DNA of 64,000 bases, taken from Mycolicibacterium senegalense. Lineage in GTDB: Bacteria; Actinomycetota; Actinomycetes; Mycobacteriales; Mycobacteriaceae. Shown piece after piece: positions 8,681 to 16,477 of this stretch; positions within the stretch are counted from its first letter, which is position 1; each line of letters starts with the position of its first letter. The DNA lies in contig NZ_CP081000.1 of assembly GCF_019645875.1 (NCBI RefSeq), positions 1,612,001-1,676,000 on the forward strand, in the 5' to 3' direction. A program made the translations under genes and the position numbers. Below the pieces are notes generated by a model, which saw nothing but the letters and a program-made list of their open reading frames with translations, ran no database searches and was not told the DNA's origin.

Positions 8681-8715
8681 AAATGCGGGTCGGTATCAAG
8701 TGCCGGCCCGCATTT
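8681..8715. terminator. Bidirectional hairpin terminator
   Basis: AAATGCGGGTCGG and CCGGCCCGCATTT form a 13-bp stem (one G-U pair) with a 9-base loop, flanked by an A run on the left and T-rich bases on the right. It lies between the converging DoxX-like and malic enzyme genes and could stop transcription from both. Confidence 0.75.
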
Positions 8716-8724
8716 GTCTTTGCG

Positions 8725-9933
8725 CTACATCTCGCGGGCCGCTGCCGCTGCGACGGCGGCCGCCACTGCGGGGCCGACGCGCGGGTCCAGCGCGCTGGGC
8801 ACGATGTGGTCGACGGCCAGGTCGTCGCCGACGACCGAGAAGATCGCCTCGGCTGCGGCGACCTTCATCTTCTCGGTGATCCGGCGCGCACCGGCGTCCA
8901 GCGCCCCGCGGAACACCCCGGGGAAGGCCAGCACGTTGTTGATCTGGTTGGGGAAATCGCTGCGCCCGGTCGCCACCACCGCGGCGTACTTGCGGGCCGC
9001 GTCCGGGTGGATCTCGGGATCCGGGTTGGACAGCGCGAAGACGATGGAGTTGGGCGCCATCGTCGCGATCAACTCCTCGGGCACCACACCGGCGGACACC
9101 CCGAGGAACACGTCGGCGCCCTGCAGCGCCTCGGCCACCCCACCGGTGAGCTTGCGCGGGTTGGTCCGCCCGGCCAGCTCGGCCTTGAACGAATTGAGGT
9201 TGTCGCGGCCCGCGTGCACGATGCCCTGGGAATCGAGCACCACCACATCGGTGATGCCTTTGTTCAGCAAGATGTTGGCACAGGCCACCCCGGCCGCACC
9301 GGCACCCGAGATGACCACCTTCAACGAATGAATGTCACGGTCGAGGACCTTGGTCGCGCCCAGCAGCGCGGCCAGCACCACAATGGCCGTGCCGTGCTGA
9401 TCGTCGTGCATGACCGGGCAATCCAACGCCTCGATGACCCGGCGCTCGATCTCAAAACACCGCGGCGCCGAGATGTCCTCCAGATTCACCGCCCCGAACG
9501 TCGGACGCAGCCGGATCAGGGTTTCGACGATCTCGTCGGGATCCTTGGTGTCGAGCACGATCGGGATCGAATTGAGCCCGCCGAAAGACTTGAACAGCGC
9601 GCTCTTGCCCTCCATCACCGGCAACGACGCCGCCGGCCCGATATCGCCGAGACCCAGCACCGCGGTGCCGTCGCTGACCACCGCCACCAGGCGGTTGGCC
9701 CAGGTGTACTTGGCCGCCAGCGTGTGATCCGTGGCAATCGCCCGACTGACCTGCGCCACTCCGGGGGTGTAGGCGATCGACAGCGCCCGCTGGGTGTCCA
9801 GCGGCTCCTTCAACTCGACCGAGAGCTTTCCGCCTTCGTGAGCATCGAAGATCTCGGCGTCTTCGATGACAACTTGCGGGGTGCGCTCCGCTGACGAGCG
9901 CTCTGGCGAGGAGGTGACTGTACTTTCCGACAC
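8725..9933 (-). CDS. NAD(P)-dependent malic enzyme (short bacterial form)
   Basis: A 402-residue malic enzyme: oxidative decarboxylation of malate to pyruvate. It has the YTPGVAQVSRAI signature, the SDGTAVLGLGDIGPAASLPVMEGK block, the metal/substrate segment NLEDISAPRCFEIE, HDDQHGTAIV, and an NAD-binding VISGAGAAGVACANIL loop. It is the approximately 400-residue form, not the 550-residue type. The start is GTG 9933. A full type I operator sits 22 bp upstream, so this central-metabolism enzyme appears to be induced with the catabolic island, perhaps to feed pyruvate and reducing power from C4 products. It is monocistronic, ending at the hairpin at 8681. Confidence 0.95.
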   Translation of the reverse strand: MSESTVTSSPERSSAERTPQVVIEDAEIFDAHEGGKLSVELKEPLDTQRALSIAYTPGVAQVSRAIATDHTLAAKYTWANRLVAVVSDGTAVLGLGDIGPAASLPVMEGKSALFKSFGGLNSIPIVLDTKDPDEIVETLIRLRPTFGAVNLEDISAPRCFEIERRVIEALDCPVMHDDQHGTAIVVLAALLGATKVLDRDIHSLKVVISGAGAAGVACANILLNKGITDVVVLDSQGIVHAGRDNLNSFKAELAGRTNPRKLTGGVAEALQGADVFLGVSAGVVPEELIATMAPNSIVFALSNPDPEIHPDAARKYAAVVATGRSDFPNQINNVLAFPGVFRGALDAGARRITEKMKVAAAEAIFSVVGDDLAVDHIVPSALDPRVGPAVAAAVAAAAAREM

Positions 9934-9954
9934 GGCGCAAGCCTACTTCATTAC

Positions 9955-9966
9955 TAGATCAATCTA
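9955..9966. promoter_or_regulatory. Type I operator before malic enzyme
   Basis: A full TAGATCAATCTA dyad, flanked as ACTAGATCAATCTATCAAC. On the minus strand it contains TAGATT, a TAnnnT-type -10 hexamer, about 20 bp before the GTG at 9933, so a bound repressor would mask the promoter. Confidence 0.75.
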
Positions 9967-10134
9967 TCAACTGGGCTCATTGCTGTGCCCATTGTCCGCC
10001 GTCGCCCCGCACGGACCTCTCAACGTCCAAAGCTGTTGAGCTGCTGGACAATCTGACGATCTCTGCCTTCTTTGGCGCGGCCAACTTCGTCGGCGGTGGG
10101 GTGGCAGCAAGGGCTCCTTCGCGGCGCGCAAACA

Positions 10135-10169
10135 AGAACTGGCTCGACGCTTGGCGTCGAGCCAGTTCT
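10135..10169 (-). terminator. Hairpin terminator after the VOC gene
   Basis: A perfect 16-bp stem, AGAACTGGCTCGACGC with its complement, and a 3-base TTG loop. It lies 35 bp past the stop of the VOC gene and before the malic enzyme promoter. There is no U-tract, as is common in mycobacteria. Confidence 0.75.
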
Positions 10170-10204
10170 GGGTGAACTACTTGTGGGTGCCCTAGTTCGG
10201 CGTA

Positions 10205-10729
10205 TCAGGCCTCGGGCGCTGCGGCCGCTGCGGCCATGGCCTGCTGCGCCTCGATGATCGAATCCATCAACGACGGCTGATCTTGGGCAAAGTCGAGCTT
10301 CTCCATGCCGCCGTAGGGATTCTCGAAGGTCGCGACCTCCTCCGGCGAATTGTCGGAGTACACCTCGAGCTGGTTGCCGTCGGGGTCATAGAAGTACACA
10401 CTCTTCGTCACGCCGTGATTGACGGTGTAGGCGATCTTGACGTTCTCGCGCAGCAGAGTGTCGTAGGCCTCGCGCAGATCATCGTCGTTGGCCAGCCGGA
10501 ACGAGAAATGTTCCATCCCGAGCTGGTGGAACGGCCCGACGGGAACGGCGTCGGCGCCGACTTCGGCGATGCCCAACTCATGGTGGTCGCGTCCGGTGGA
10601 CAAAAACTTGACCACCGGAGGAATTTCGCCCATCACCTTCAGTCCGAGCACGCGCGTGTAGAAGTCCAGCGACTTCTCCATGTCGCGGACCTTGATGACG
10701 ACGTGCGCGATCCTGTCGATCTTGATCAT
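10205..10729 (-). CDS. VOC-superfamily protein, extradiol-dioxygenase/glyoxalase-like
   Basis: A 174-residue single-module VOC protein. The three expected metal ligands are visible: His in DRIAHVVIKVRD near the N-terminus, His in LGMEHFSFRL, and Glu in DPDGNQLEVYSD. This His-His-Glu set occurs in type I extradiol dioxygenases and glyoxalases. The C-terminus ends in an Ala-rich tail. The ATG at 10729 has GAGGTTTG upstream. A full type I operator lies 96 bp upstream in the region shared with the divergent lipocalin-like gene. With a Rieske oxygenase and hydrolases in the same island, ring cleavage is the attractive role, but isomerase or epimerase activity cannot be excluded. Confidence 0.88.
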   Translation of the reverse strand: MIKIDRIAHVVIKVRDMEKSLDFYTRVLGLKVMGEIPPVVKFLSTGRDHHELGIAEVGADAVPVGPFHQLGMEHFSFRLANDDDLREAYDTLLRENVKIAYTVNHGVTKSVYFYDPDGNQLEVYSDNSPEEVATFENPYGGMEKLDFAQDQPSLMDSIIEAQQAMAAAAAAPEA

Positions 10730-10824
10730 TTGACAAACCTCTCGATATTTCGATGCCGCTTGATGCGGCGACGATCGAAGCTCTCACCAGGCAGCCGGCC
10801 ACCCAGTAGCATGCGTTACGCTAC

Positions 10825-10836
10825 TAGATCAATCTA
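10825..10836. promoter_or_regulatory. Type I operator, divergent VOC/lipocalin-like promoter
   Basis: A full TAGATCAATCTA dyad in the context ACTAGATCAATCTATCAGG, nearly identical over 17 bases to the site at 9955. It lies between the divergent starts at 10729 and 10992. Confidence 0.75.
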
Positions 10837-10991
10837 TCAGGCTCAAGCGTGGTCGGCGTCGAATTGGCTGACTGCCTGGCTCGGGCCGACAGCCGGAAGC
10901 GCCCAAGGGAACCGCTGGCGTGCGGCGCCCTTTTGTCGTTCAACGGCAGCAGAATTCGTCGACCCGGCACGATTTCGAAGGAGAGGGCGTA

Positions 10992-11504
10992 ATGAACCGA
11001 GAGCCTGCGGCTCGATTCGAGACGGATCTGAGTATCGGCGAGCGCGGAGTGATCCGGGACAGGATCGTCGGGGCCTGGGAACTTGTCGAATATTCCATGA
11101 TCTCAACCGAGGGGGACATTCACCATCCACTCGGCCCCGACGCTCGGGGGCTGATCCTCTATACAGCCGACGGATTCATGTCGGCGCAACTCATGAATCC
11201 AGACCGTCCGCGATTCCGGTCACGCCGTGTCCACGGCGGCGAACCGCACGAACTGAGCGCTGCGGCTGCCGGATATCTTGCCTACTCGGGCCCGTATCGC
11301 ATCGATGAGGCACAGAGTGTTGTGTACCACGGGATGTCGGTGGCGCTGTTCCCGAACTGGGTCGGCGAGGAGGGGGCGCGGTGGGTCCGATTCGATGGTG
11401 ATCGGATGACACTGACGGCACGACAGCAGGTCTTTGACAACCGCACCTGGAAGCCGGTTGTGGTCTGGCGTCGGGCCGAAGTTCCGGTCGCGCCCGAAGC
11501 CTAG
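10992..11504 (+). CDS. Lipocalin-like domain protein
   Basis: A 170-residue protein resembling the Lipocalin_5 type: RIVGAWELVEYSM opening strand, HPLGPDARGLILYTADGFMSAQLM, a YSGPYRIDE strand, and a closing RWVRFDGDRMTLTARQ. It has no signal peptide or membrane segment, so it is likely cytosolic. ATG 10992 follows AAGGAGAGGG; the longer frame upstream lacks such a site. Similar proteins often sit in secondary-metabolite or aromatic catabolic clusters, where they may bind or isomerise hydrophobic intermediates. Here it shares a promoter region and operator with the VOC gene. Confidence 0.82.
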   Translation: MNREPAARFETDLSIGERGVIRDRIVGAWELVEYSMISTEGDIHHPLGPDARGLILYTADGFMSAQLMNPDRPRFRSRRVHGGEPHELSAAAAGYLAYSGPYRIDEAQSVVYHGMSVALFPNWVGEEGARWVRFDGDRMTLTARQQVFDNRTWKPVVVWRRAEVPVAPEA

Positions 11505-11531
11505 CGGTCTTTCCGGTGGGCGAAGGTCTGG

Positions 11532-12299
11532 TCAGAAAACCATGTACCCGCCGTCGACGACGATTTCGTCACCTGTCTGGAATCCGCCGATACCGCTGGC
11601 CAGATAGACGGCGGTGCGGGCGAAGTCGCTGGGCTCGCCCCATCGCCGCTGCGGCATCCGCTTCATCACGTTCTCTTCGAATGTCGGATTGCTCAGTTCC
11701 CTTGAAATGAGCGGTGTTTCGGTCCATCCGACCACCATCGAGTGCGCGTTGATCTGGTATCGCGCCAACTCTATGGCGCAGCTGCGCATCATCGCCGCCA
11801 GGCCGGCCTTGCTCGCCGCGTAGGCCTGGCCGCGTGGCGTTCCGTGGTGTGCGGAGACGCTCGACGTACCCACCAGCACGCCGCCGCCGCCGCGCTCGAC
11901 CATGTGCTGCGCTGCGGCGCGCAGCGTCAGGAATGCACCGTCGAGGTTCACCCTCGTGACACCCTGGAACTCAGCGAGAGTCGCTTTCAGGAAGGGCGTT
12001 TCGGGCGCCCGGACGCCGGCGTTGGCGAAGCACGAGTCGACTCGGCCGAAGTATTCGAGCGTCTCGGCGAAGGCTGCGGTCACCGCCTCCTCGTCGCCCA
12101 CATCGCACCGTACGGCGTGCACCCGGGTGCCGTGTTTGGCCAGTTCTTCGGCGGCGGACTTGTTGCGCTCGACGTTGGTGCCCCAAATGCAGACGTCGGC
12201 ACCGCTTTGGGCCAGGCCGTGCGCCATGCCCAAGCCGATGCCGGAATTGGCTCCGGTGACCAGCGCGACGTGTCCGGTGAGATCGAAGAGGGAAGACAT
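11532..12299 (-). CDS. Short-chain dehydrogenase (FabG-like)
   Basis: A 255-residue classical SDR. It has VTGANSGIGLGMAHGL, NAG in CFANAGVRAPE, Ser in GTSSVSAHHG, the catalytic YAASK, and the family C-terminus DEIVVDGGYMVF. The ATG at 12299 has AGAGGGAAG upstream. It follows the NIPSNAP gene on the same strand with a strong hairpin (12376-12415) between them, so expression of the two may differ. The substrate is probably a hydroxylated or CoA-linked pathway intermediate. Confidence 0.93.
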   Translation of the reverse strand: MSSLFDLTGHVALVTGANSGIGLGMAHGLAQSGADVCIWGTNVERNKSAAEELAKHGTRVHAVRCDVGDEEAVTAAFAETLEYFGRVDSCFANAGVRAPETPFLKATLAEFQGVTRVNLDGAFLTLRAAAQHMVERGGGGVLVGTSSVSAHHGTPRGQAYAASKAGLAAMMRSCAIELARYQINAHSMVVGWTETPLISRELSNPTFEENVMKRMPQRRWGEPSDFARTAVYLASGIGGFQTGDEIVVDGGYMVF

Positions 12300-12375
12300 G
12301 CAGATTCCTCGGAGTGGTCCGGGCAGCCCGGAGAGTGGTCAGATTCACCTGTGGCCGACGGCGACGGGTGCCGAC

Positions 12376-12415
12376 AAGATGAAGTCCCCACTGCTGACAG
12401 CGGGGACTTCATCTT
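12376..12415 (-). terminator. Hairpin between NIPSNAP and SDR genes
   Basis: AAGATGAAGTCCCC pairs perfectly with GGGGACTTCATCTT. An inner CTG/CAG pair beyond a mismatch extends the stem. It lies just after the stop of the minus-strand NIPSNAP gene and 76 bp before the SDR start. It is either a terminator or an attenuating/processing hairpin within the unit. Confidence 0.7.
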
Positions 12416-12421
12416 GGGAGA

Positions 12422-12757
12422 TCAACGGATTTTGGAGTACGCAGTGGGTTCGATGAACACCGACGTGGCGCCGGCGGTGACCTGTTCGCCGTTGGCCCTC
12501 GCCGCCTGCCATTCAGGATCGGCCCAGAAGGACTCCCACGACTTGGCCGCGGCTTCACGGCTCGCGTGAGCCACGATGTAGGTGAGGGTGTCGGTGGCCT
12601 TGCCCTCTTCGTCGGTTTGCACCCAGAAGCCGATATTGGTCATGCCGTGCTTCTCGAACAGCGCCGCGGCGTGATCGCCGATGCGAGCCACGAGTGCATC
12701 GATCTTGCCCGGCACCGCCTCGTACGTACGGAGTTCAAAAACACGTGTGTCAGCCAT
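12422..12757 (-). CDS. NIPSNAP family protein
   Basis: A 111-residue NIPSNAP protein, a single ferredoxin-like alpha/beta-barrel module with the FELRTYEAVPGKIDAL opening and ESFWADPEWQAAR ending. Bacterial members commonly sit in catabolic clusters for aromatics and terpenoids, but the biochemical role is poorly defined. The ATG at 12757 directly abuts a full type I operator (12758-12769), leaving no room for a ribosome binding site, so the message is probably leaderless and tightly repressed. Confidence 0.9.
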   Translation of the reverse strand: MADTRVFELRTYEAVPGKIDALVARIGDHAAALFEKHGMTNIGFWVQTDEEGKATDTLTYIVAHASREAAAKSWESFWADPEWQAARANGEQVTAGATSVFIEPTAYSKIR

Positions 12758-12769
12758 TAGATCAATCTA
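12758..12769. promoter_or_regulatory. Type I operator overlapping a leaderless promoter
   Basis: A full TAGATCAATCTA dyad immediately before the NIPSNAP start. On the minus strand it reads TAGATTGATCTA then ATG: TAGATT fits the TAnnnT -10 element and the next 6 bases put the transcription start at the A of ATG. Repressor and RNA polymerase would compete for the same bases. Confidence 0.75.
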
Positions 12770-12959
12770 TATCTCGCCTCTGGAGAGGTCAACGCTCCGG
12801 GTCGACGCCCCGGCGTTGGAGTGGAAAAGGGCAGCAGGCTCGGTAGGGCGGCTGCGGAGGTTTCCGGCGGTACGGTGAGTAGATGTGGCGTCGTCCAGGT
12901 CATAGCTGCAGGACTGCGACGACGAACATCACACGAAAAGGGCGGGAGATTGGCCTTAA

Positions 12960-12971
12960 CAGATTGATCTA
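12960..12971. promoter_or_regulatory. Type I operator before the TetR gene (autoregulation)
   Basis: CAGATTGATCTA matches 11 of 12 positions of the dyad on the opposite strand (GTTAGATCAATCTGTTAAG). It lies 18 bp before the GTG of the TetR regulator at 12990, the usual place for autorepression, and points to this protein as the one that reads type I sites. Confidence 0.75.
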
Positions 12972-12989
12972 ACGGAGTAATCTGGGCGT

Positions 12990-13643
12990 GTGTCTCCCAC
13001 TTCGTCAACCGCCGGTAAGCCGGTTGAAACGCGAGTTCGGTTGCTGGAGTCCGCCACGGATTTGTTCAGCCGGCAGGGCTTCGGGGCAACCGGCATCAAG
13101 GCCGTCCTCGCGGCGGCCGAGGCGCCATACGGATCGCTCTACCACTTCTTCCCTGGCGGCAAGCAGGAGTTGGGTGCCGCCGCGCTTACGTATGGCGGTG
13201 AACGCTACCGCGAGCTGCTCGAGTCGGTCTATCCGGCCGATTCGGACGTCGTAGAGGCGACCGCGGACTCGTTCGATCGAGCTGCGAAGTTGCTGGAGGA
13301 AACCGATTACGGCTACGCCTGCCCGATCGCCACGATCGCGTTGGAAGTGGCGAACAACGACGAGCTGATGCGGACTTCCGCCGCTGACGCGTTCGAATCG
13401 TGGCTGGCGGTACTCCAGCAGCGTTTCACCGCGGCAGGCATGACCGACGAGCGTGCTCGCGATGTCGCGGTGGAGGTCTTCTGCCTGATCGAGGGTGCGG
13501 TTCTGCTGTCGCGCACGACGCGATCGTCGGTGCCGATGCACACCGCCGGGCGGGCGGCGGCCAATGCCGTCGCGGCCGGGCTCGAAGCTGCTGCCCCCAA
13601 GGGGCGGTCGGGCCGCGGAAAGGGCGCCCGGGCATCTCGCTGA
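12990..13643 (+). CDS. TetR-family repressor (LmrA/YxaF-like), probable regulator of the type I sites
   Basis: A 217-residue TetR protein. The HTH region runs ATDLFSRQGFGATGIKAVLAAAEAPYGSLYHFFPGGKQEL (given in pieces: recognition helix around APYGSLYHFFP), followed by an all-alpha ligand domain. The SLYHFFPGGK motif marks the LmrA/YxaF branch, whose members respond to flavonoids or other aromatics. The C-terminus is basic (RSGRGKGARASR). The start is GTG 12990, with GGAG 12 bp upstream. An operator copy lies just upstream, and five more precede neighbouring units. I infer that it represses the island and releases on binding a pathway metabolite. Confidence 0.93.
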   Translation: MSPTSSTAGKPVETRVRLLESATDLFSRQGFGATGIKAVLAAAEAPYGSLYHFFPGGKQELGAAALTYGGERYRELLESVYPADSDVVEATADSFDRAAKLLEETDYGYACPIATIALEVANNDELMRTSAADAFESWLAVLQQRFTAAGMTDERARDVAVEVFCLIEGAVLLSRTTRSSVPMHTAGRAAANAVAAGLEAAAPKGRSGRGKGARASR

Positions 13644-13687
13644 TCAGTGCGACAGCCCACGCTCCTGTCCGCGGTATCCGCAACTCC

Positions 13688-14077
13688 TCAGCCCTGTGCC
13701 ACGACGTGGGTTGGGGTCAGGGTGATTGCGACGCGTCCCTCGGTAGGTGCCGCAGACGCCGTCGGGTCCTGGCCGTAGTGCCGGAAGACTTTCTCGAAGA
13801 GAGTCAGGCCGGTGTCTTCGCACACCGTTACCGTGCCCCGGATCTCGAGCGTCCGGAACGGGTTCTGCGGATCGATGATGAACAGCGTCGCGTACGGGTG
13901 CGCGGAGACGTTCCGGTACTTCTGCCGGGCTCGTAACAGCGAAATCTGCACGGTATCGCCCTCGGTCACGTGCCAGACCGCCGTCACTTGAGGGGTCCCG
14001 TCGGCGCCGACGGTAGCCAATGACGCAACTAGTGGTGCATCGGCAAGGTCTCGGTGGGAGTCAGGGATGCCGCGCAT
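13688..14077 (-). CDS. PPOX-class (pyridoxamine phosphate oxidase-fold) F420/FMN-binding protein
   Basis: A 129-residue split beta-barrel protein: LVASLATVGADGTPQVTAVW, KYRNVSAHPYATLFIID and LEIRGTVTVCED are the usual strands of the PPOX class F420-dependent oxidoreductases. The ATG at 14077 has GGAAGGAAAAT upstream; the longer frame upstream is not supported. It is convergent with the tetR gene and divergent from the amidohydrolase operon, so the operator at 14170 could affect it too. The cofactor (F420H2, FMN or haem) cannot be decided here. Confidence 0.87.
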   Translation of the reverse strand: MRGIPDSHRDLADAPLVASLATVGADGTPQVTAVWHVTEGDTVQISLLRARQKYRNVSAHPYATLFIIDPQNPFRTLEIRGTVTVCEDTGLTLFEKVFRHYGQDPTASAAPTEGRVAITLTPTHVVAQG

Positions 14078-14169
14078 ATTTTCCTTCCGTTTTCGGTCAA
14101 ATCGGGGACGGGTCGAGCCCGGTCTCCTAGGGTTGACGCTGTCCGACAATTGTGATTGTCTGATGGCGC

Positions 14170-14181
14170 TAGAGCAATCTA
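14170..14181. promoter_or_regulatory. Type I operator, divergent PPOX/amidohydrolase promoter
   Basis: TAGAGCAATCTA matches 11 of 12 positions of the dyad and continues as TCTAG, as does the site at 5379. It lies between the starts at 14077 and 14324. Confidence 0.7.
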
Positions 14182-14323
14182 TCTAGTCCGTCACATCGGC
14201 GCGACTGCAGGGCATAGATCACCCCGACACGTCGAGTCTGAAGCTGGCGGACTAGCGGCCGAAATACGCAAATTCCACCACCACGCCGGTCGTTCACCGG
14301 CGAATCAGCCCTCGGAGGTAGCG

Positions 14324-15517
14324 ATGAAGCTCCTTGCACATGACGTTGACGCCCACGAGATGATCCCCAGCACGCGACTCGGTGACTACTTCGGCCAGGC
14401 CGGCCGCATCATGGGCGCAGTTTTCGAGGCCGCCGACAGGCTGCGTCCCGATCCCACTGACACCAACATGCACGTCGAGGTCGACGACACCATGGAGATC
14501 ACCGACGAAAACGTTTGGAAGGTCAAGGGGCCCAAGGCTCCCAGTGCCATTGACCTGAACCGGCGGGTCGAGGTGCTCGATGCCATGGGCATCGAAAAGC
14601 AGCTGGTGTTCCCGACCACCGCAATCGCGGCGATGATGGTCGGCGGCATGACGGACTTCGGCTTCGAGCAGCGGTTCGGAAATGACACCTCGATGTTCGA
14701 GGGCATCACCCGGCCCGAATTCGCCGCCATGTTCGTTCGGGCGTACAACGACTGGGCCATCGAGAATGCCACCCTGCACGACGGTCGGATTCGCGTCGTC
14801 GGGATCATCCCGACCGACGCCAATGACGTGAATGTCATGATCGACGAGGTCAAGCGGCTCATCGACGGCGGCGTCAAGGCCGTCTATCTGCAGGCCGACA
14901 TTCCGCCCGGTGGCGTATCGCCGGCGCACTCCAGCATGGATCCGCTGTGGCGGTTGCTGGAGGAAAACGACGTCGCCATGACGCTCCACATCGGCACCGA
15001 GTTCTTCTTCCTGGACCCGCGCTGGACGTTCGCCGAGACCTTCCAGGATCTGTTCCAGTCCCCGGAGATCCCGAACACCAACATCGGTATGTTCGCCACC
15101 TGCCACATGGCCATCGACAACTACTTGTCTGCCATGGTCCTCGGCGGAGTGTTCGAACGGTTCCCCCGGCTGCGCATGGGGCTCTTCGAGGTCGGCGCAC
15201 ACTGGGTTGGCCCGGCCGCCCGGCGAATGGACATGTACTGCAAGGTATTCCCCGGCGCTGCCGCAGCCAAGCTCCCGATGAAGCCGTCGGAGTATGTGGC
15301 CCGCAACGTGCGGGTTTCGCCGTTCAACTTCGAGCCCGTCGACCGCTACATCCAGGACGATCCAGAACTGGCCGACGTGTTCTGTTACTCGACCGACTAC
15401 CCGCACGTCGAGGGCACCAAGGACTCGATGAACAAGATGCTGGCCAAGGTCGAGCCGTTGGGTGAGGAGATCACCGCCAAGTTCTTCCGCACGAATGCAG
15501 AGTGGCTCTTGCCGTGA
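14324..15517 (+). CDS. Amidohydrolase-2 family metal-dependent hydrolase/decarboxylase
   Basis: A 397-residue TIM-barrel protein of the amidohydrolase 2 (ACMSD-like) family. It has an N-terminal VDAHEMIPSTRL in place of the usual DxHxH, His in MTLHIGTEFFFLD, a further ATCHMAIDNYL segment, and the late metal Asp in STDYPHVEGTKDS. Members hydrolyse or decarboxylate ring-cleavage products and resorcylate-type acids. ATG 14324 with GGAGG five bases upstream is preferred over a longer frame. It opens a tightly packed six-gene operon with LLM, ThDP enzyme, acyl-CoA synthetase, aldehyde dehydrogenase and enoyl-CoA hydratase. The modified first metal motif may alter metal use. Confidence 0.88.
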   Translation: MKLLAHDVDAHEMIPSTRLGDYFGQAGRIMGAVFEAADRLRPDPTDTNMHVEVDDTMEITDENVWKVKGPKAPSAIDLNRRVEVLDAMGIEKQLVFPTTAIAAMMVGGMTDFGFEQRFGNDTSMFEGITRPEFAAMFVRAYNDWAIENATLHDGRIRVVGIIPTDANDVNVMIDEVKRLIDGGVKAVYLQADIPPGGVSPAHSSMDPLWRLLEENDVAMTLHIGTEFFFLDPRWTFAETFQDLFQSPEIPNTNIGMFATCHMAIDNYLSAMVLGGVFERFPRLRMGLFEVGAHWVGPAARRMDMYCKVFPGAAAAKLPMKPSEYVARNVRVSPFNFEPVDRYIQDDPELADVFCYSTDYPHVEGTKDSMNKMLAKVEPLGEEITAKFFRTNAEWLLP

Positions 15518-16446
15518 CCGCAGGCGACCAGGCACCCGCACCAAGCCTCGGTCCGCTCGGAATCTGGTCGTACCACCTCGATGTCCAGCCGATGGCCCGT
15601 GCGCAGCACGCCGTAGCCGAGCTCGATGATCTCGGCTTCGGTGCGCTGTGGATACCGGAGGCGGTTACACGAGAACCGTTCGCCAATGCCGCGCTGTTGC
15701 TGGGGGCCACCGCCCGATTGACGGTGGCCACCGGCGTGGCCAGCCTGCACGCGCGCACCGCGATGACCATGAACGCAGGATGGCAAACGGTCACCGAGGC
15801 ATTCCCCGGACGGTTCCTGCTGGGCCTGGGGGTGAGTCATCAGGCCACGGTCGACGTGGCCCACCAAGGCCAGTACGGAACCAAGCCCTACAGCACGATG
15901 GTCGACTACCTCGACACGATGGATGTCGGCGAATACTGGGGCGCCCCACCGCCTGTCGCTCCACAGAGGGTGCTGGCGGCGCTGGGGCCCCGGATGCTGC
16001 GGCTGGCCGCCGAACGTGGCGTCGGCGCGCATACATACTTCGTGCCCGTCGAGCACACTGCGGTGGCTCGCGAGGCGCTGGGCGATGCGCTGCTGGCGCC
16101 TGAGCTGACCGTCGTGTTCGAGACGGACCCGACCGTGGCACGTCAGATCGCGCGCGAGTTCATGAGTCGTTTTCTCGGCTTGCCGAACTACACCAACAAC
16201 CTTCGGCGTCTGGGCTGGGGCGACGACGAGCTGAGCGGGGGCGGAAGTGACCGGCTCGTCGACGCGATCGTGGCTTGGGGTTCCCTCGATGACATCGCGG
16301 CGCGGGTGCAGGCACACCTCGATGCCGGTGCCGACCATGTGTGCGTGCAGGTGCAGAACGGGGACCGGCGTCAACTGCCGGTGGCCGAGTGGCGCGAACT
16401 CGCATCGATCATCCCCACGCTTCGCGCCAGACCGACTGCCGCCTAA
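15514..16446 (+). CDS. LLM-class (luciferase-like) oxidoreductase, probably F420-dependent
   Basis: A 310-residue luciferase-like TIM-barrel oxidoreductase. It has LGFGALWIPEAVTREPF, RLTVATGVASLHARTA, FPGRFLLGLGVSHQ and a C-terminal AGADHVCVQVQNGD. GTG 15514 overlaps the amidohydrolase stop as GTGA; an in-frame GTG at 15502 is an alternative. Most mycobacterial homologues use F420, but FMN-dependent monooxygenases share the fold, and a flavin reductase is encoded at 7477. It probably oxidises, reduces or hydroxylates a pathway intermediate. Confidence 0.9.
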   Translation: MTAGDQAPAPSLGPLGIWSYHLDVQPMARAQHAVAELDDLGFGALWIPEAVTREPFANAALLLGATARLTVATGVASLHARTAMTMNAGWQTVTEAFPGRFLLGLGVSHQATVDVAHQGQYGTKPYSTMVDYLDTMDVGEYWGAPPPVAPQRVLAALGPRMLRLAAERGVGAHTYFVPVEHTAVAREALGDALLAPELTVVFETDPTVARQIAREFMSRFLGLPNYTNNLRRLGWGDDELSGGGSDRLVDAIVAWGSLDDIAARVQAHLDAGADHVCVQVQNGDRRQLPVAEWRELASIIPTLRARPTAA

Positions 16447-16477
16447 CACCTTTCCTACGCAAAACAGAGAGAACACC

